Notes: generated from the sequence alone by a model not told the origin. A stretch of 64,000 nt of DNA from Paragonimus westermani (GCA_008508345.1 QNGE01000840.1:11291-75290); one strand, 5' to 3'. Counted from the first letter of the stretch, positions 1-13,530 are shown. Numbers and translations are program-made.

Positions 1-160
1 GGACGTAGTCATTTTCAGTAGTTAGGTCCCTTCCCGTCCCCTTCTTTTTCCTTCTCTCTTTCTATATAGGGTTTGCTGTTTCTTCATGGTTGTGTGGCAG
101 TTAAGCATTAGTGTTAACCACTGATGTATTGCTGTCTATGATGATGAGGATGATGATTAC

Positions 161-635
161 CCAATGACCCTCGCTGTACCCACTAGAGATGTTTCCGCGG
201 AGACAGTTGGTGAAATCTTATTGGAACATTGGATCTTCAATTGTAGTGTGCCGTCTACAATCACTACGATTCAAGGCTCTCACGTTTAGTCTTTCTTTTC
301 CGCAATTTCTCGCAGTTACTGGTTTGTCCACACATTAAAATGACAGTGTACCTTCCTTGCGCGAATGGTTTAGCACAGCGCTTTCACCGCACCCAAAAGC
401 TTTAACAACCGTCCAGTCCGACGCGACGAAATGGAGTGAGCGTCTGCCACCCATTTTCCTTGAAATCCGGTCTACCGGTGAAGAGGATATCAGTTGTACT
501 ACCTCCGATTTAGTTTACGGTACCATTTTGCCCTGGGAATTGATTGAACCGTCGACGCACTCACACCCACGTACGGATTTCATTTCACAGTTACGACAAC
601 ACATGTCCAGCCGTCGTTTCACACGAACCCGTTAA
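161..635 (+). pseudogene. Ty3/gypsy integrase relic, core and C-terminal part
   Basis: Two frames carry consecutive pieces of a retroviral-type integrase. The first (about 161-287) reads like the segment between the first and second catalytic acidic residues, including a weakened TTDRG-like block read as TTIQG, so the second catalytic Asp appears lost; it ends at a stop. The second (357-635) matches the region after the catalytic Glu: a tryptophan-centred helix, a LLG-IR-like block read as FLEIRST, then SDLVYG, which equals the ADLLYG block of the intact integrase at 15379-16517. The two pieces lie in different frames, so at least one frameshift is present. Family assignment rests on this column-by-column likeness; the exact clade is not settled. 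Confidence 0.72.
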
Positions 636-639
636 CATT

Positions 640-3160
640 GTCGTCGAGAAAAAAAATCCCCGGATGTGCGCACATGTAAATTTGTGTTTATGAGCCAAGA
701 TACCCCGAGGAAACCATTACAACCACAAACACCCGACCCACCCAACGTTGTTGAGCGCTACGAAAACGACTAAAACCAGACCACACAGAGCCGATGTCGG
801 CTGAAGTCTACTCCACCCCATAACAAACGGTATTACACCCACATGCAGTTTATCCTGCTCGTGTTCTCGAACAACGTCCCACACGTAGGAGACGGTCCGT
901 TCGCTGGTCGAGCCGTATGACAGATTACTACACGCGATATGACTCTCTGAAGTTTGAGTTGTTTTCCCTCCACTAATTCCCCTTATTCGTGCTTCCAACC
1001 TACAAACGCTCCGGTGGGGAGTATTATAGTGTCTACAGTTCATAGTTATATTTTACGTTTCCCTTTCGCATACTTTTGTGCATATCGTTTTGGGTAACTT
1101 CATCTCTACACATGTTTGAAAGCACCATCCGTATTTTTTATCTGGTTGCTGTTAAGGATAGACGGGAGTTACTCCGCAGCGTTTGTGTTTTCTTCCTTTG
1201 CGTGGATTTTTGGGCCGGCAAAGCAATCGCACAGCAAAATCTTTCAGCCCCGCTTATTTGATGGTCTGTTGGTGCCAAACGTTCGTCAGCCCAAATTGTT
1301 TGTGTATTTGTGTATCGGTCTTCGTCCAAACCTGTCTTCTGGTACTATCCTTATCTCGGGTGTTGTACCTTCTAACCAACGGATTTTGACTTGTCAGTGA
1401 GTCAGTCCATTTCTAAATATACGTCTTCCTTCTATTTGTACGCACACCTTTTCTACACATCCGGCACCATCACAGCTACTTGTCATTTGATCGTTTAGGC
1501 CATTGCATGTTTCACAACAGACAACTTTGACGATTTGCATAATGTATGCCTACTGGCAATACTCTTCCGGTGTTTGTTGCTCACACAATAAGCATTCAAA
1601 CTTCACAAAACTTTTCGTGAGTTGAAACGGATGTGCAAAGTGTGCGTTGGCTCAGCTTCAGTAGCGTTGGATAGTAAGTCGATGGGCATCAAATACGCTT
1701 TTTGATCCTTTTCAGGCTGGGTGGTATAACTTGATGCGTTGGCATAAACAGAATAGTCATGGTAAATGAATGGAAATGACATGGGCAACTGTCCGTATAA
1801 GTGGGACCGGTGGCGGTCGAGGTATCACAATTGATTTGCCTTGATCTCTCAATGAGATCTTGGAACATAATAACTAGAACCAACAGCCGCCTCATATTTC
1901 CCCTCTCGATGGATTGGTGGCGCGTAGTGTCCGTCAAAATGCTAAACCATCTGTACAAAAAGGTCATCACACTATCGCACATCTACTGTTAGGACTGACC
2001 GCGTTACAATATGGATAGGATCTCTTCAGCTGAATTCTGACGAACTCTCCGTCGGCTGTCCAGAGAGCCCTGCGTCATCGAACAAGCTACCAACCGGGTA
2101 CCTATGGGTAAGAATGACGCGGACGACGTGGAGTAACTAACCTAACAGACCGCCGCAAAAACAGGCGGCTACCTCGGGCTGGTACCTGACGAATCCATCC
2201 CAAGAAGGAAGATCTACCCTTAGGATAAGTGGATAAGCATCCTATAAGCAAATGCTTTTAGCATGGGCAATAAACAGGCCAAGTAGGTCTTCGAAGCGAC
2301 GGGATGTGGTGTGGTGGTTGTATTGGAAACGTGACTCAGACAGAAAGAGGCGATTGCTCGCTTTTGCCGTCCAGAAGTGGCCTGCTGTAGACAAAATGAG
2401 GAGGATAGTAGGTTCGGAGGCAGACTACCTCTGTCAGTTACAGACCTGTCTACGCGGGTTACTGGCGAGAGCCTCAACACCTTTAACGTCAAGTTAATGA
2501 AACCTGCAATAATCTATTCATCAGCTCGCACATCGGCACTTTGTGTAAAAAGGAGCCTTAGTGCCACCGATGAAGAAGGAATCATGATACGCAGTACCAC
2601 ATATGATATCATCAGCAGACGGATTCCAGTGCTGTTGCTGGACGTTCTTAATGTACCGGAAGTCAAATACAAGCGTGAGTTCTCTACGGAGAACAGTTTT
2701 TGGGAATATTCTTGAGGCACTCCCTAAAAATCTCCCGCAACAAAGCGATCAGCATACAACCCGGTTTAGTTGAGGCTAGGAATGTTCACTGTTTAACCTA
2801 GCAGTAGCTAGGTGTGAGAGTCAGATGCCTGACAGAATTGTGTGGTTTGCCGGGTAAAACCAATAATGCATCAGGTTATGTGGAAGCCAGTGCATGAAAG
2901 TAGACCAGAATTTGGATAACTTTTATGCTATGTGAACTCTTGAAAAATGCATCGAAGTTACAGAAATGCTAAGTAACAGCGCTTCTATGAAGAACTACTG
3001 GAAGTTAATAAAGATGAATGTGAAAATACTAACGGTTAGGCACACACATGGTGAACAAACGTGACAGGGGTTGATCACTCTAACCCAGTGCCATTGTTCT
3101 TAAGACAGAATGAGAAGACCTCATAAAGGCGTTTCACACTAACACGGGGTTTGCGAGATG
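640..3160. other. No supported gene; repeat-derived filler
   Basis: Only short overlapping frames on both strands are present and none resembles a known family. The first few hundred bases could be the tail and LTR of the gypsy relic upstream, but I see no polypurine tract or repeated end to prove it. The part near 2250-2715 could be the decayed 5' half of the RT element that starts near 3170; no endonuclease motif is visible there. Confidence 0.4.
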
Positions 3161-3169
3161 GCCTCGCTT

Positions 3170-3660
3170 TCGGATCAAGAGAAGTCAGGCCCCAAGGATC
3201 CGCAAAAATTATAAGCTGAAGCATAAGCTAGAAATATCGCGATAGGCAACAACCAACCCAGAGCTGTTCTACGGCCAGTACAGTCAAACTCCAATCCCTC
3301 CACGGCTAATGGTGAAATCTTGGCTGATGATCGGAAGAAAACAGATCGTTTGAGTAAATATTTTGCCAGCGTAAATCAGTGAGGCAATGCCAAATGCTTG
3401 ACAGCAGTGAGGGTCACGATGCCAGCAAATATGGTGCGAAACTTCGTGATCTCCGTTTCTATCACGTGACCCACTGAAGTCCCCAAGGCCGGGCGGTATC
3501 CACACCGTTTTGCTTCGTCCTTTGGCCTAGGTTCTGGCGCGTGCTTTGACTGCACTGATCGATTTGTTGACTAGCCAGGGGAGGACCGTTAAAGATTGGA
3601 AAGTCGCCAATGTGTTGGCCGTTCACGCTGCGTGTAATCGGTAGACCGTAAATATACCCG
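3170..3660 (+). pseudogene. CR1-like non-LTR retrotransposon, pre-RT linker and first RT motifs
   Basis: Joined across small frame changes, this stretch gives the linker before RT (a block read as LADDRKKTDRLSKYFASV near 3310-3375, the usual DDR-KA--LN-YFASVF pattern) followed by a SPRPGGIH block near 3479, which corresponds to the K-PGPDGI motif of non-LTR RTs, and then LTALIDLL and VKDWKVANV, matching the usual DWK-A-V-PI-K block. An in-frame stop lies in LRPLA-stop-VLARA near 3520 and another at about 3641 after the ANVLAVH block. The RT palm motifs are absent, so this is a short truncated remnant. Confidence 0.6.
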
Positions 3661-4392
3661 TAACCTTGGGTACAAAAACGATTTTAAAGTTTTCGAGGTT
3701 GTTATAATTTTGTGACATGTTTTAGTTCTTAAAATCGTTGACTTCTGTTCTTAGAAGTGTTTCTTTTTTATCTTCTGAAAGTGTAGGCAGGGAATTTTCT
3801 ATGGTTCAATCTTTTAATGATCAATGAAGAAACAATAAACGTCGCATTTCACGCGATTTCGGAGAATTGTTTGTAGAATATAATGAAAATCGGTGTCGTC
3901 GATGTGTTGGGATATTCTCATCTTGAAATCCAAGTGTACTTGTGGAGGAAAACGTGATTACACTTTCAGCGATTGATTCGTCGTTGGATCAAGAACACCA
4001 AGTTTTTCATGAAGCTGCTAACCTCAGATTCACTGGTGAACATATAGTATCGAACAAATATGCGCAACACCTGAACAAGTCCGTAGTATTCTTCTAGTTG
4101 TAATAAGCTTGACTGAATGTATGGCTATGGCCATTCGCCGCTAGCACGGTTGTACACTTTCATAGAAGCATGACGTCCGCTGGAATGCGAACAGGGTGAC
4201 CTGGTCAGCGAAGGACATCGAGGACCACTGCCCACATAGAAGCTCACAGAATTTCCGTGCAACAGTCCTAGATTACATATGAAGGAAAACAGTACCCTGT
4301 GCGAAAACACTTTCTACTGTTCAATCCAGCTGGCAAGTGAGAGAAAACAGCACTATATGTGAAAACACTTACTACTGACCCATCTATTTATC
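3661..4392. other. AT-rich stretch without a recognisable gene
   Basis: Homopolymer-rich sequence with no open frame of note on either strand. I see no repeat shared with the rest of the window. Confidence 0.4.
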
Positions 4393-5004
4393 CTAGCTTA
4401 CAAACAAGAGCAAAGGGTACCCACATCCGGTACTAAAACACGCTGGAACATACCGTAGACGATTGAAGTCACTGAGAACGAACACGTGATGAATTCGGCA
4501 TGTGTGGTCTATTCGTCTGTGGAAGCGGTACACACTACCACCGGTTTCCTTCAGCAAAGAACGTTGGGTCTCATGTGTTCTCAGTGTCCTGCCGGATGAC
4601 TGAAGCCGTGTATCCGATGAGGTCTTCGTCATCCCGTTCCTCGGACCTTGACATCTACAAATGTGTACACATATGTGAAGGAATTCACTTTCTTCAATTA
4701 GCCCCAGGGGACATCGATTCGCGATTTTTTCAGTTCGTGTACAAGCACTACATCGTCCGCGGATCGGTCTAAGCTGATATCCGTTGACAGCACTGTGTAG
4801 GACCTCTTCTCCGTAACCACTGGAAGAGTACGGACGATGGCCGAGGTAGAGGGAGCTAAAAAATCTGTGAATTTGAAACGCGCACCTACCAGGTGAACGA
4901 GGTTGAGGGTGGTTGTCACATAATTGACACCCATTTACGTTGGCCATCTGAATACAATCAGATTGAGAAGTCAGTTGATCAGCATCACAGCGATAGTCCT
5001 CCAT
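4393..5004 (-). other. Unassigned 203-codon open frame downstream of a MULE relic
   Basis: This is one of the longest uninterrupted minus-strand frames in the first 10 kb. Its composition (many Cys, Arg and Ser, no pattern of domains) is not typical of a real protein. An overlapping frame (4698-4934) looks more protein-like. It lies just downstream, in the same direction, of the MULE relic at 5130-6530, so it may be that element's decayed C-terminal extension or the tail of another element. I considered a gypsy integrase C-terminus because of a block read as ISLDR, but the likeness is too weak. Confidence 0.2.
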
Positions 5005-5129
5005 CTCTAATGGTTCACCGTAGTGCTAACATGGCAATACTGTTTCAAGCTTCTTAACCCACCTCGGTTGCTTGCAGCTTGTATATGCGACAACGAGGAA
5101 GTCGCACAACGATGAGCCGGTCTCACCAC

Positions 5130-6530
5130 GTTTCACCGTTTTACTCGCGAAGGCAATGATGCTGTTGAAATAGGCCAATCTCGCGCTGCTGCCGCAGTCA
5201 TGCGGTTTTGCGAGTGAATTATAGACGGCTCTATGGTGACGGTTGGAGTTGGTTGCGGCGAGATTCCGGAGCTGCGGACCAATCGGCCGTCAAATTGGCA
5301 AGTTGTACTCTGCCAGCCGCCGCTCATCAATGGGTACGCCACCTTTGCAAACGCAAGTAAACACCGCAGAAAGACTTACCGTAGTGGTAAAAATGTATGC
5401 CTGGGAGCCATAATGAACGGCAAAAATGACACTCACAAGTGCCGTACATGCCATCGACGATGAAGGTGTAGCCATCCTGTTGCACACTGCAACGTTTCAA
5501 TTGACTGCCGAAGAACCAGTTACTTCGCACTCAGTTACTGTTTCGAAATGGAGTTGTTGAGTCTGCCCGTTCAGACGTATGCGGACAAGATGACTTGCGA
5601 ACAAGGTCATTTGGTAAAGAATGTTCTTGACGTACAGGTCAACATGGACCACATCACGACGGTCGCATCCGCGGGTAGTTTACATTTCTAGCTCTCGCAT
5701 CGGCTACTCGCTGTGGAGCCATATTTTTTAATGGCAACGCCTAGGACGTCCTGAGGGTGCTTCCCCTTTTTTGACCACCCGTTGACATTCTCCAGCTTGT
5801 CATTTGTACGATTTCTTGAGTGGACTACATCGCTCTGCGCATGAATGGTCCATTTGGGCTTGATGTACAGCCAGTGACAGAACAGATAATCTATAGGACT
5901 CCGGAAGACGTTCGCCGGATGATATTCAAGTCACGTGTAAACCTACGGTATACGACGCAAGGGTTCACTTACTTATCTTCCTCACTGTCTACCGTAGCCA
6001 TTCGGTCAAACAGATGACAACTGCTAAAGGAGTTTGTCTTTTAACGCACGTGACAGGCGAATTTCACCCACCTACAAGCTTACGAACGGCGTTGGGTACA
6101 TGGAAGTAACACAACTTGATGTAACCGAACACCACACGGGTTGCCCTCATTTGCGCAGCCATCCCGTCCATCACAGACGTCTCCACCGGAATGTCCTTTC
6201 CCATTATTTCTCGAAAAATTTCGAACGGTCTACTTGGCGACGCATACTTCTCACCACGAACGTACATTTACATGATCGGTCGGCTGTGTTCCAGGCCGTT
6301 TGTTGCTAGAACTGGTATAGCTTCCAGCTTTGAAAGCATGAGAAGACGTCTGATGACACGCTTTCGCGTGCTTGTCCGGCGCGTTGCATCCACATCCACA
6401 ACGTGCAGCAAACACTGGTATGGTTCAGTTTTCGTTTGCTGGGAAAGGCAGATATGCGCACACCTGTCATCTCCATCCCGTATAGTCACCATCACACCCA
6501 TCGCACTGATCATCGACAGCAATTCTTCGA
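5130..6530 (-). pseudogene. MULE-type transposase relic with decayed SWIM zinc finger
   Basis: Mutator-like transposases carry a DDE core followed by a SWIM zinc finger. Reading the minus strand from 6530 downwards, a frame at 6267-6064 gives IFREIMGKDIPVETSVMDG then an LCYFHVPNAVRK block, the conserved pair of a second catalytic-Asp segment (VMDG) and an LLC-FHV--A-RK segment of MULE cores. Lower, near 5900-5780, another frame gives NDKLENVNGWSKK, matching the TNNK-E--N---KK block that follows the core. Near 5500-5350 the frame shows CECHFC followed by LPGIHF, a SWIM-like C-C...C-H pattern with one Cys replaced by Gly. At least four frame changes and several stops separate these blocks, so no active protein is possible. 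The upstream zinc cluster is not visible. Confidence 0.7.
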
Positions 6531-7630
6531 GGCTGTCTTATGTTCCGTTGCCAGTTTTACATAACAAACTCATTAAAACACTGCACGATGTTTCCAGCGG
6601 ATGTTTCCAACGTCAGCGGTCGTGCTGAAATTCCCGTAAACATCCATTACATACTGCTTAACCCATCAGTTGATGTAGTATATTGTAACAAGCTCCTGCA
6701 TTCGTTCAGTTCACTTATGGTGATTTTTTGATTCGTAGAATGATAATCATACACCAGATGATGTTGGGGGTGGTTGTGCCCTAACTCGGAAGAGATCATA
6801 AGCAGACAGACATTTCATCGGACCACATGAAATCGTGAACTGCAACATGTGTGGCGAAAACTGAGTTAATACAACTAGCAACAGTTAACCCACTAAACAC
6901 GTCGGAAATCCCTGTATACTCTCCTACGTCACTTATATAACATACAACGGTGGTAAATTTAAGCGGTTTTCAGGGAAACGCGCCCACTCACCTCATCATA
7001 CTTCGAAACCCTTTTCGACCTCCTGCTCGTCCCACGAACGTAAATAAAGCCTACATCCCACATGTACCTCTGAAGGCACCCATGGAACTGTTAGAAAGTG
7101 CGAAATTCACGATTCCTAAACATCGCTTTGAAAGTCACAATATAATTAATTTTCTGAGAATTAAAAAGTTTCCTAATGTGATGAAAAAACATCCACATCA
7201 TCACATGTCTACATATACATTATTTCGGCAAACATGTATCAGGATTGCCACAGGCTAGCAGAGACAGCATCCATACCGATTTTCGAAAATAACGCACGAT
7301 GAGGTAGTTTCCAATTAACGGCCAATTAAATCATACGGATGTGACTCCATGACAGATTCCGACGTTTTCAATTTCTGCATCATGTACCAAGGTAACCCAC
7401 CGGATATGCTGCGAAATAAATTTCCCACCTAAGATAACGGTGTAGACCAATATTCAAGGCCATTCACAAAGGGAGCGCAACAGAGAAACCCACAAACGCC
7501 CTATCAGCCTTACCTGCGTTCCACTGAAAGTATGCGAGTTAATCGTCCGAGATCATCCGGCTGATGTTCTCAGTAATATTACTCTCCTGAATGTCAATCA
7601 GCATGGCTCGGTAGAAAGAAGGTTGTGTCT
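6531..7630. other. No supported gene
   Basis: Short frames such as 6950-7258 (+) show no family likeness. The sequence lies between a minus-strand MULE relic and a plus-strand RT relic and may hold their decayed ends, but no terminal repeats are visible. Confidence 0.35.
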
Positions 7631-7639
7631 ATCAATACT

Positions 7640-8690
7640 TTTGCCTCCCGAATAAAATACCTGTGGGTTGGACAAGAGGGAGCACGCTGAAGTTCACTAC
7701 CTCGGCTTCCGGAAAGCGACTGAATCAGTCAACCACCGACTGCTCCTGGGCAAACTTAGTTGCCGTTGCACAGCGTCAGAAGTCCTCGAAGGTATTAGCG
7801 ACTCATTGGTGGACGGGTCAGTGACAATGTCCGTCGGGGGAAAGCTGCCGAAGGTTCAGACCCCTTAGCTACAGGGTTCTGTGTTGGCACCTCTCCCATT
7901 TTTCACACATATTAACGACCCGACTGACCACCTTGATGCGCCCTGGTACATGTTCGCCGGTGACGAGAAGCTTCCCGGCAATTCGGATGGACTGGATCTT
8001 CAGTGGGACTTGATTAAACCAGCCGCCTACTCGGAAGACTGGGACCTCCCACTTAAGCACAATGAATGCATTCAATTGATTAGCTATTAATTAACGGAAG
8101 CCTGTTGATATCTCCCAGGAAGAATGAATTTTTGTGGACTATCCGGTCAGATGTGGTTTGAGATCTTGTAATCCACCTTTGAGACGACTTCAAACCTGCA
8201 GACCAGTGAGTGTTGTTGCAGAAAGGACCAAAGCGTCCTTGTCTTAATTCAGAAAAGCAATCTCCTCTATGGATTCTTATTTATTCGTGTCACTGTATCA
8301 AGCATCCATGAATCCGAATTTAGAATATTGAGTTTGAGCCTGAAACCAGCAACTCAAAACAACACAAAATGGCTGGCAAAAGTCTAAAGGCTTGTTACTA
8401 GGTGGTTAGTGGTACAAAAGATGTGGATTATGTTACCAGATTGGAAAGTAATTGTGAGGTAATCCTTTTCTCCTGAACGCTGACGGTCTCGTGAGGAACT
8501 AACCGAGAAGTATGAAGTTTTGTTTGGTTTTACAGGGAACTCGTTATCTACCCGGAGAAACGCCCCACTTGTGGGGGCTACTCGTTGACCCTGGACAAGC
8601 CACGTCCTCATACAGCTATCAGAGCTAAATGTTTCTACAACAGAGCCATTAACCTATTGAGTAAGCTACTGGGATCAGTGGCGCAGGCCG
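7640..8690 (+). pseudogene. CR1-like non-LTR retrotransposon RT, palm to C-terminus
   Basis: The frame from 7668 reads as the RT palm: a block YLGFRKATESVNHRLLLGKL is the D-KAFD-V-H-LLL-KL motif with the first catalytic Asp replaced by Gly. An in-frame stop at 7866-7868 interrupts the block before LQGSVLAPLPFF (motif B, usually QGSVLGPLLF). Next, MFAGDEKLPG stands where FADD is expected, so one catalytic Asp of motif C is lost, and SEDWDLPL-HNECIQL matches motif D. From 8170 to about 8680 lower-quality frames carry the rest: a DLGV-like block, a KAMRVL-like helix and an LRGH-like region read as LSTRRNAPLVG. All RT catalytic motifs are recognisable but damaged, so it is clearly dead. Confidence 0.75.
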
Positions 8691-10970
8691 TTTCGGTCGA
8701 TTTGTTCGGAAGAAAACTGGATCAGGAATGAGGGTGCTTATCCTCCAACGCGACACAATTCTTGCGTCATTATGGCACGTCTGTTCGAAATATGAATGTA
8801 ATTTGCTGTCTGTCGAATTGAATACTTGCCACTGCCAATGAAGGACTGTACTGCGTTCTTCAGTGAGCATATTCACTACTTCAAGCCAGCACTTCCAAAG
8901 ATATATATGTGTACGCGTATATTTAGAAGTAGCTGTTCAAAACTGACGGCTGGCATCCATGTGGCGCTAAAGTGGATGAGGGGAACACGGTGGCCCGCCT
9001 CTTTATTGTTGTGAACGGTGATTTCAAACCATTCGAAAAAAACTGTCAGTAAGGTTCACACAAGCAACAACATCGTTTTTCCTCCTTACCCTTAGTTTTG
9101 ATCCACCCTCACTGTATCGAACACTCTGGGATTGCTGCCATCCATTCACCCATCGCATTTTTTGCAGCTGTGCCGTAAAGTTTGGACCCATTTTCAGATA
9201 CAGAGTATCCGCCCAGGTCTGCAGTCTGATGTCGCTAAATTCTACCAGTGTTCCAAATATGTTGACCCTAGACAAGTCAGCCCTGTGGCCAGGGTGTAAT
9301 GATGACAAACTGACAATCTGGTTTTCTCTGGAGTAACCACCATGATTCTGTTTTTGTAGCCCAGGTCGGTAGCCGCAGTCGGTTGAATAGGTTAATCATG
9401 GACCACTCGAACCTTGCCCATACACATTAGGATGTCCAGTAACCGCGAAACGAGCTGGCGTACGTTCACACAGTTACACCTCTGAAAACGGTGAAAATTT
9501 AACCAGTAAGCACAAGAATAGTCCGTATGAAATAGGATACACTGTGGGGTTTGACTAGCTAGCCTCCCGTTTCTTCCTCGAGACAATACCTACCTTTTGG
9601 AAGGTCATTTTTGCTGAAAGTGAGATCTGTCACACTTATGTCTATGTATTTTCCATATTTTACTTCTTTTCTGTGCGTTCGTGTAACAAGATATGCTTAT
9701 CTATTCCTATGTTTCACGGCCATTGGATTGCGAACAATTTCTGCGAGTAACACCGAACCGTTTTGGGTCGCGTGCATTGTAACGAGGTGGTTATACTATT
9801 GTCCCTAGATTCTCAAAGCCGAACTTAACAGGTGCGTTTGGGTTTAAATTCAACATGGACATACCACTAACTTCTGGTTCATTGCTGTTCGTTAGTTACT
9901 TCGGGTACGGACTATCCGGAACGTAACGTTAGATCAGCGAACCTATACAAATGCATGTGTACTACGCGTGTGCACATGTCGGCTTGCACAGGATGTATGT
10001 GCTGGCGTGTATGGGTAGGTAGGGAGGAGTTGGATGATGGGACATACACGATAGCACGTGTGGTTACACGCGGACAAGTGACGATGTATGTCTGTAGTTC
10101 GCATGCTGGAGCGTTCTGGTATGCGTCTGGCATTTTACGAGTGGTGGTCAATATTCTGTAGACGCATACCGCTTCCAGCGCTCCTTAAAACTGTTGCAGC
10201 GAAGTTGCGACGTGACACCTTACTTCGAAATTAAAAGACCTGAAGTCGAAGCGTTGAATGCCTCGGGCTTACCGAAGTAAGAATCTGGGCAATCCGGTTC
10301 CTGGCTGTCATTCATCCTGAATTGAAATGCATGCCTACCGCAACAATGTAAATGTATATTATATTGATGCGTATTATTGTTATCACATGTAGTACGAAGG
10401 AACAAACAACTCTTTGACATGACAAGCGGAGAATCTCTCATCAAAACAGCTTCATGGAAAGAATATGGATTGCATTTTGCAAAAATCTGACGCACGCACC
10501 GTGAAGGGCGATAGTTCGCTTGTTTCATAGATTCAGTCCGAAGGATATGATCTCACATTAACTTGCTTTTTACAAGGTTATGTACAGGCTGTTGTTTCAG
10601 ATAGTTTGGGGCACGCGAGGAAATATGTCCAAAGGCATCTCCAAGGGATTTTGCTATTAGTTGATGTGAATAGCGCCGGCAAAAAGTTGAAATAAATCAG
10701 CTTGAACGAGGGAGAACGGAGAATTATGAAATTTTTCAAACGATTAAACGGACACCAGCGTAGGGCCACGCCGAATGCTCAAAACGTGCGAAAGTTGAAA
10801 ATCTCGCAAATCGTTTAATCTGTGCGGGGTCTTGTGCTTCCATTTATCATGATTGATTATGCACGTTCAGGTTCGAGCTTTCCGACAGACGAACACACAG
10901 GTAGATAGGTGCAAAGGATCACGCAAGGATACGAGTCAAGAATTGGAGCAAAAATTAAGGCGAATTATGA
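8691..10970. other. No supported gene
   Basis: Minus-strand frames 9024-9308 and 10220-10528 (94 and 102 codons) are the longest and resemble nothing I recognise. A TG/CA-rich stretch near 9945-10110 is low in complexity. The end of this stretch (about 10580-10970) probably contains the 3' untranslated tail of the minus-strand retrotransposon that follows. Confidence 0.35.
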
Positions 10971-10974
10971 ACAG

Positions 10975-13530
10975 TCAGTGTTGCGATGAGAAACTATGTC
11001 TGCAGTACTGGTTGTTTGGCTTCTGGCGGTGCCCTCTAAATGAGCTGGTATCAACAAAAGTAAGCATGGGTCTTCGTGTATTGTTTGAGATGCTGAGAAT
11101 TTTGAACGCCAGTATCACGTCGCCCTTCGGTGAACCGTATTTCAGGGAGAAGAGTTTTAGGTAATGAAGCCGCTGAAAGTAGGGTTTTGCGCTCAATTCA
11201 AAAGCCTTCGGGCAGCTTCCAGGATAATTCTATCATTTTTTAAACGAAGGGACCAAGTAAGAGTTTCGTGCTCGCGGTGATGGTTAACAAAGCTGTAGCA
11301 AAGGCTTCTGAAGCACGATCGATCTGATTTCTAAAACAAACACCTTCAGTGGGACCAGCACACCACTAGTTTCATTGGGAATCGCGTCAGCATGGGGAGG
11401 AATTTAGAGGTCATATGGCTAAGCAGAACCCAGTTTTTTTCCGTAACTTGGAGTGGTACTCCTCCGAGGAAGCGTGTATGTTGACTGTGTCTGTTATACA
11501 TAACTTCACGCTTATTGCTAGTGACCAGTGTGAATTTTATTCCAGGCAATCGGTAAAGGGGGCATATGTCTGCTTGTACAGCTCTCGTTTCAAATCTATA
11601 ACGGACAGCGTGCCAGAATTCAATAGCGTCAGCAAACGTCATTAAGAGAGGTGACACCTCGCATAGTACGTCACTGACAAAGACGGAGAAAGGTAGTAAT
11701 CTCAAGACCGAGTATTCTGGGATTCCGCTGAATCTGAACCTGAGAGTTGATGGAGAGGAGCCTACTTACGTATGATAAAGGCGGTTTGATGGGATTTAAG
11801 CCGTCAACAAAGGTCAGATTAGAGACCGCAACAGTGGGGCTCGTCGAGTATAACAGAATGGCCCTCAAGTTCAACAGTCTTCGCGAGATCACAGTGAATA
11901 GTGTCAACTCCTTCTGCGTCATCAGCAGCAGAGATTTGCTGGTCCACAGTCGGCGGCAAGTTCGTTGTGGATGATAGGCTACAGAGGAAGCCGTGGTGCT
12001 CGCGGCGGAAGGAAGCTTATGGCACTGATCAACTGGGTGGCGAGTCATGGAACAAAGTTTAAAAATCTTGGACACAGAGTAAAGGAGGACGGTGAAATAA
12101 CAGTTGCAAGGCTAACTGAGCTTTTTCCCCTCCAAAGATCGGATGGATGTCCGCCGCTTTCGAACACTACCGCTACCCAGCAGGCTATATAAACCGGATG
12201 TTTAACGGGACGGCTAATGGTGCGGCCTCATGAGCGAAGGCTTGGGGAGTTATACAACCTGGTCTAACAGGTGTGAGTTTCATCTTCCGGAGTTCCATTA
12301 GTGTAACATCGGCTGAGATATCCACCGTTGATATTCCAGCGGAACTTTCGACCCTATTTGCTGCGGAGCGTTCAGGCATGATGTTCGTAAATACAGTGCT
12401 GTAGAAGTCAGTCAGACACTTTGCCATTTCAACTCGTAAATCGCTGCAGTGCAGTTTGCCTGGGAACACTAAATTTCACGCTTAGAGTCTTTGAGACAAA
12501 CCTAAACAGGCCCACACGTTTATCGACAAAACACTGGGTTAAGCGTCATCGTTAACGTGAACGGTCTTCAATGACTAATTCGGTACACTGATTTCGAGTT
12601 GCATATTTGAACGATGATCATCTAGACTCCTTGATGTCCGGAAGTGAACTAAATTTAAGCGTTTGATGTGAACGATGTTTTAAGCTTGAGAAAACCGCCA
12701 CAGTTACGGTTTCTGACGAGTTATGGACTAGAACGGTGTTAAGTAATGTTTGGCATCACAGATGGTATTAGTAAATTTGGCGCACCTTTTATCAACAGCG
12801 AGGGGCTGAAACCACCCTATGAGGCATCATCGGAGTATGCATTACAAGCATCCAATCCGCTTCTTCGAGAGAATTCCTCAAGGAAGTTCGCTTCGGGGTT
12901 GAGGTACGTACTGTAAATGGTGCCAAAGTTTATACGGCGCGACCTCGTGTTCGGTATTAAGTTGTCTATTAATCTTTCATTCGAGAAGACAATCTACACG
13001 GAAAGTAGTATGTTGTCCGTGATACTTTCCATGAGCTAAACGGTCGGCAAATCTTGCGGACACGAATGTGGCTAGAAGCGTTTCAGGCACTGCATCGGTA
13101 AGGACTTCATACAAATGATACTGGAAGTCAATTTTGACAAGCTAATAATTCCAGGTAGTGGGACGGATAATTATCTCAGGGAGGAAACAGGGGGGTCCGG
13201 ATTGAGTTACCCTGTCACGTTGAAGGCGAAGACAGCGAGACCAATAAATTACGCCAGCTAGCAGGCTGTTGAGTTTGACTTGTGCGATGAAGCCCCAGAT
13301 GGATTCAGGAATAGCAGTGAACTGTGGGTGAGGTAGGCTGTTAACCCGGAGGGAGTTGCGGACAGAAAGAACAACATCACCCCATCTACCCATTGATCTA
13401 TCAATATGGGGGGAGCATCCTGTGAAAACCTTGTTGGTATGATCATGCTTGAAGGAATGTATTTCGAAGCAGTGCACGTTGCCAGATTTGAGAATGAACT
13501 AGAGTACTTCGGGGACGTTGGGCACACGGG
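10975..13530 (-). pseudogene. CR1-like non-LTR retrotransposon with endonuclease and RT
   Basis: Minus-strand pieces appear in the right order for an EN-RT element. At 13527-13142 frames give GVVL-VRNSLRVNSLP-like (read as GDVVLSVRNSLRVNSLP) and LLAGVIYWSR, the usual GGV-L-V and L-GVIYRSP blocks of an apurinic-type endonuclease. At 12469-12185 comes the pre-RT linker (LTDFYSTVFTN, then LRKMKLTPVRPGCITPQAF, the KA-GPDGI-P segment). At 11960-11800 a frame suggests the first palm motif in poor shape, and at 11705-11346 FVSDVLCEVSPLLMTFADA contains motif C as FADA, with the second Asp lost. At 11196-10975 the C-terminal LKLFSLKYGSPKGDVILAFK block (usually LKYRRLRGDLI) is clear, ending in a RGHR-K segment. 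Several stops and frame changes show it is inactive. Confidence 0.75.

Noticed and set aside
4393..5004. gypsy integrase C-terminus on the minus strand
   Set aside because: A block read as ISLDR suggested the end of the GPF/Y module, but no integrase core is present upstream, where MULE blocks are found instead.
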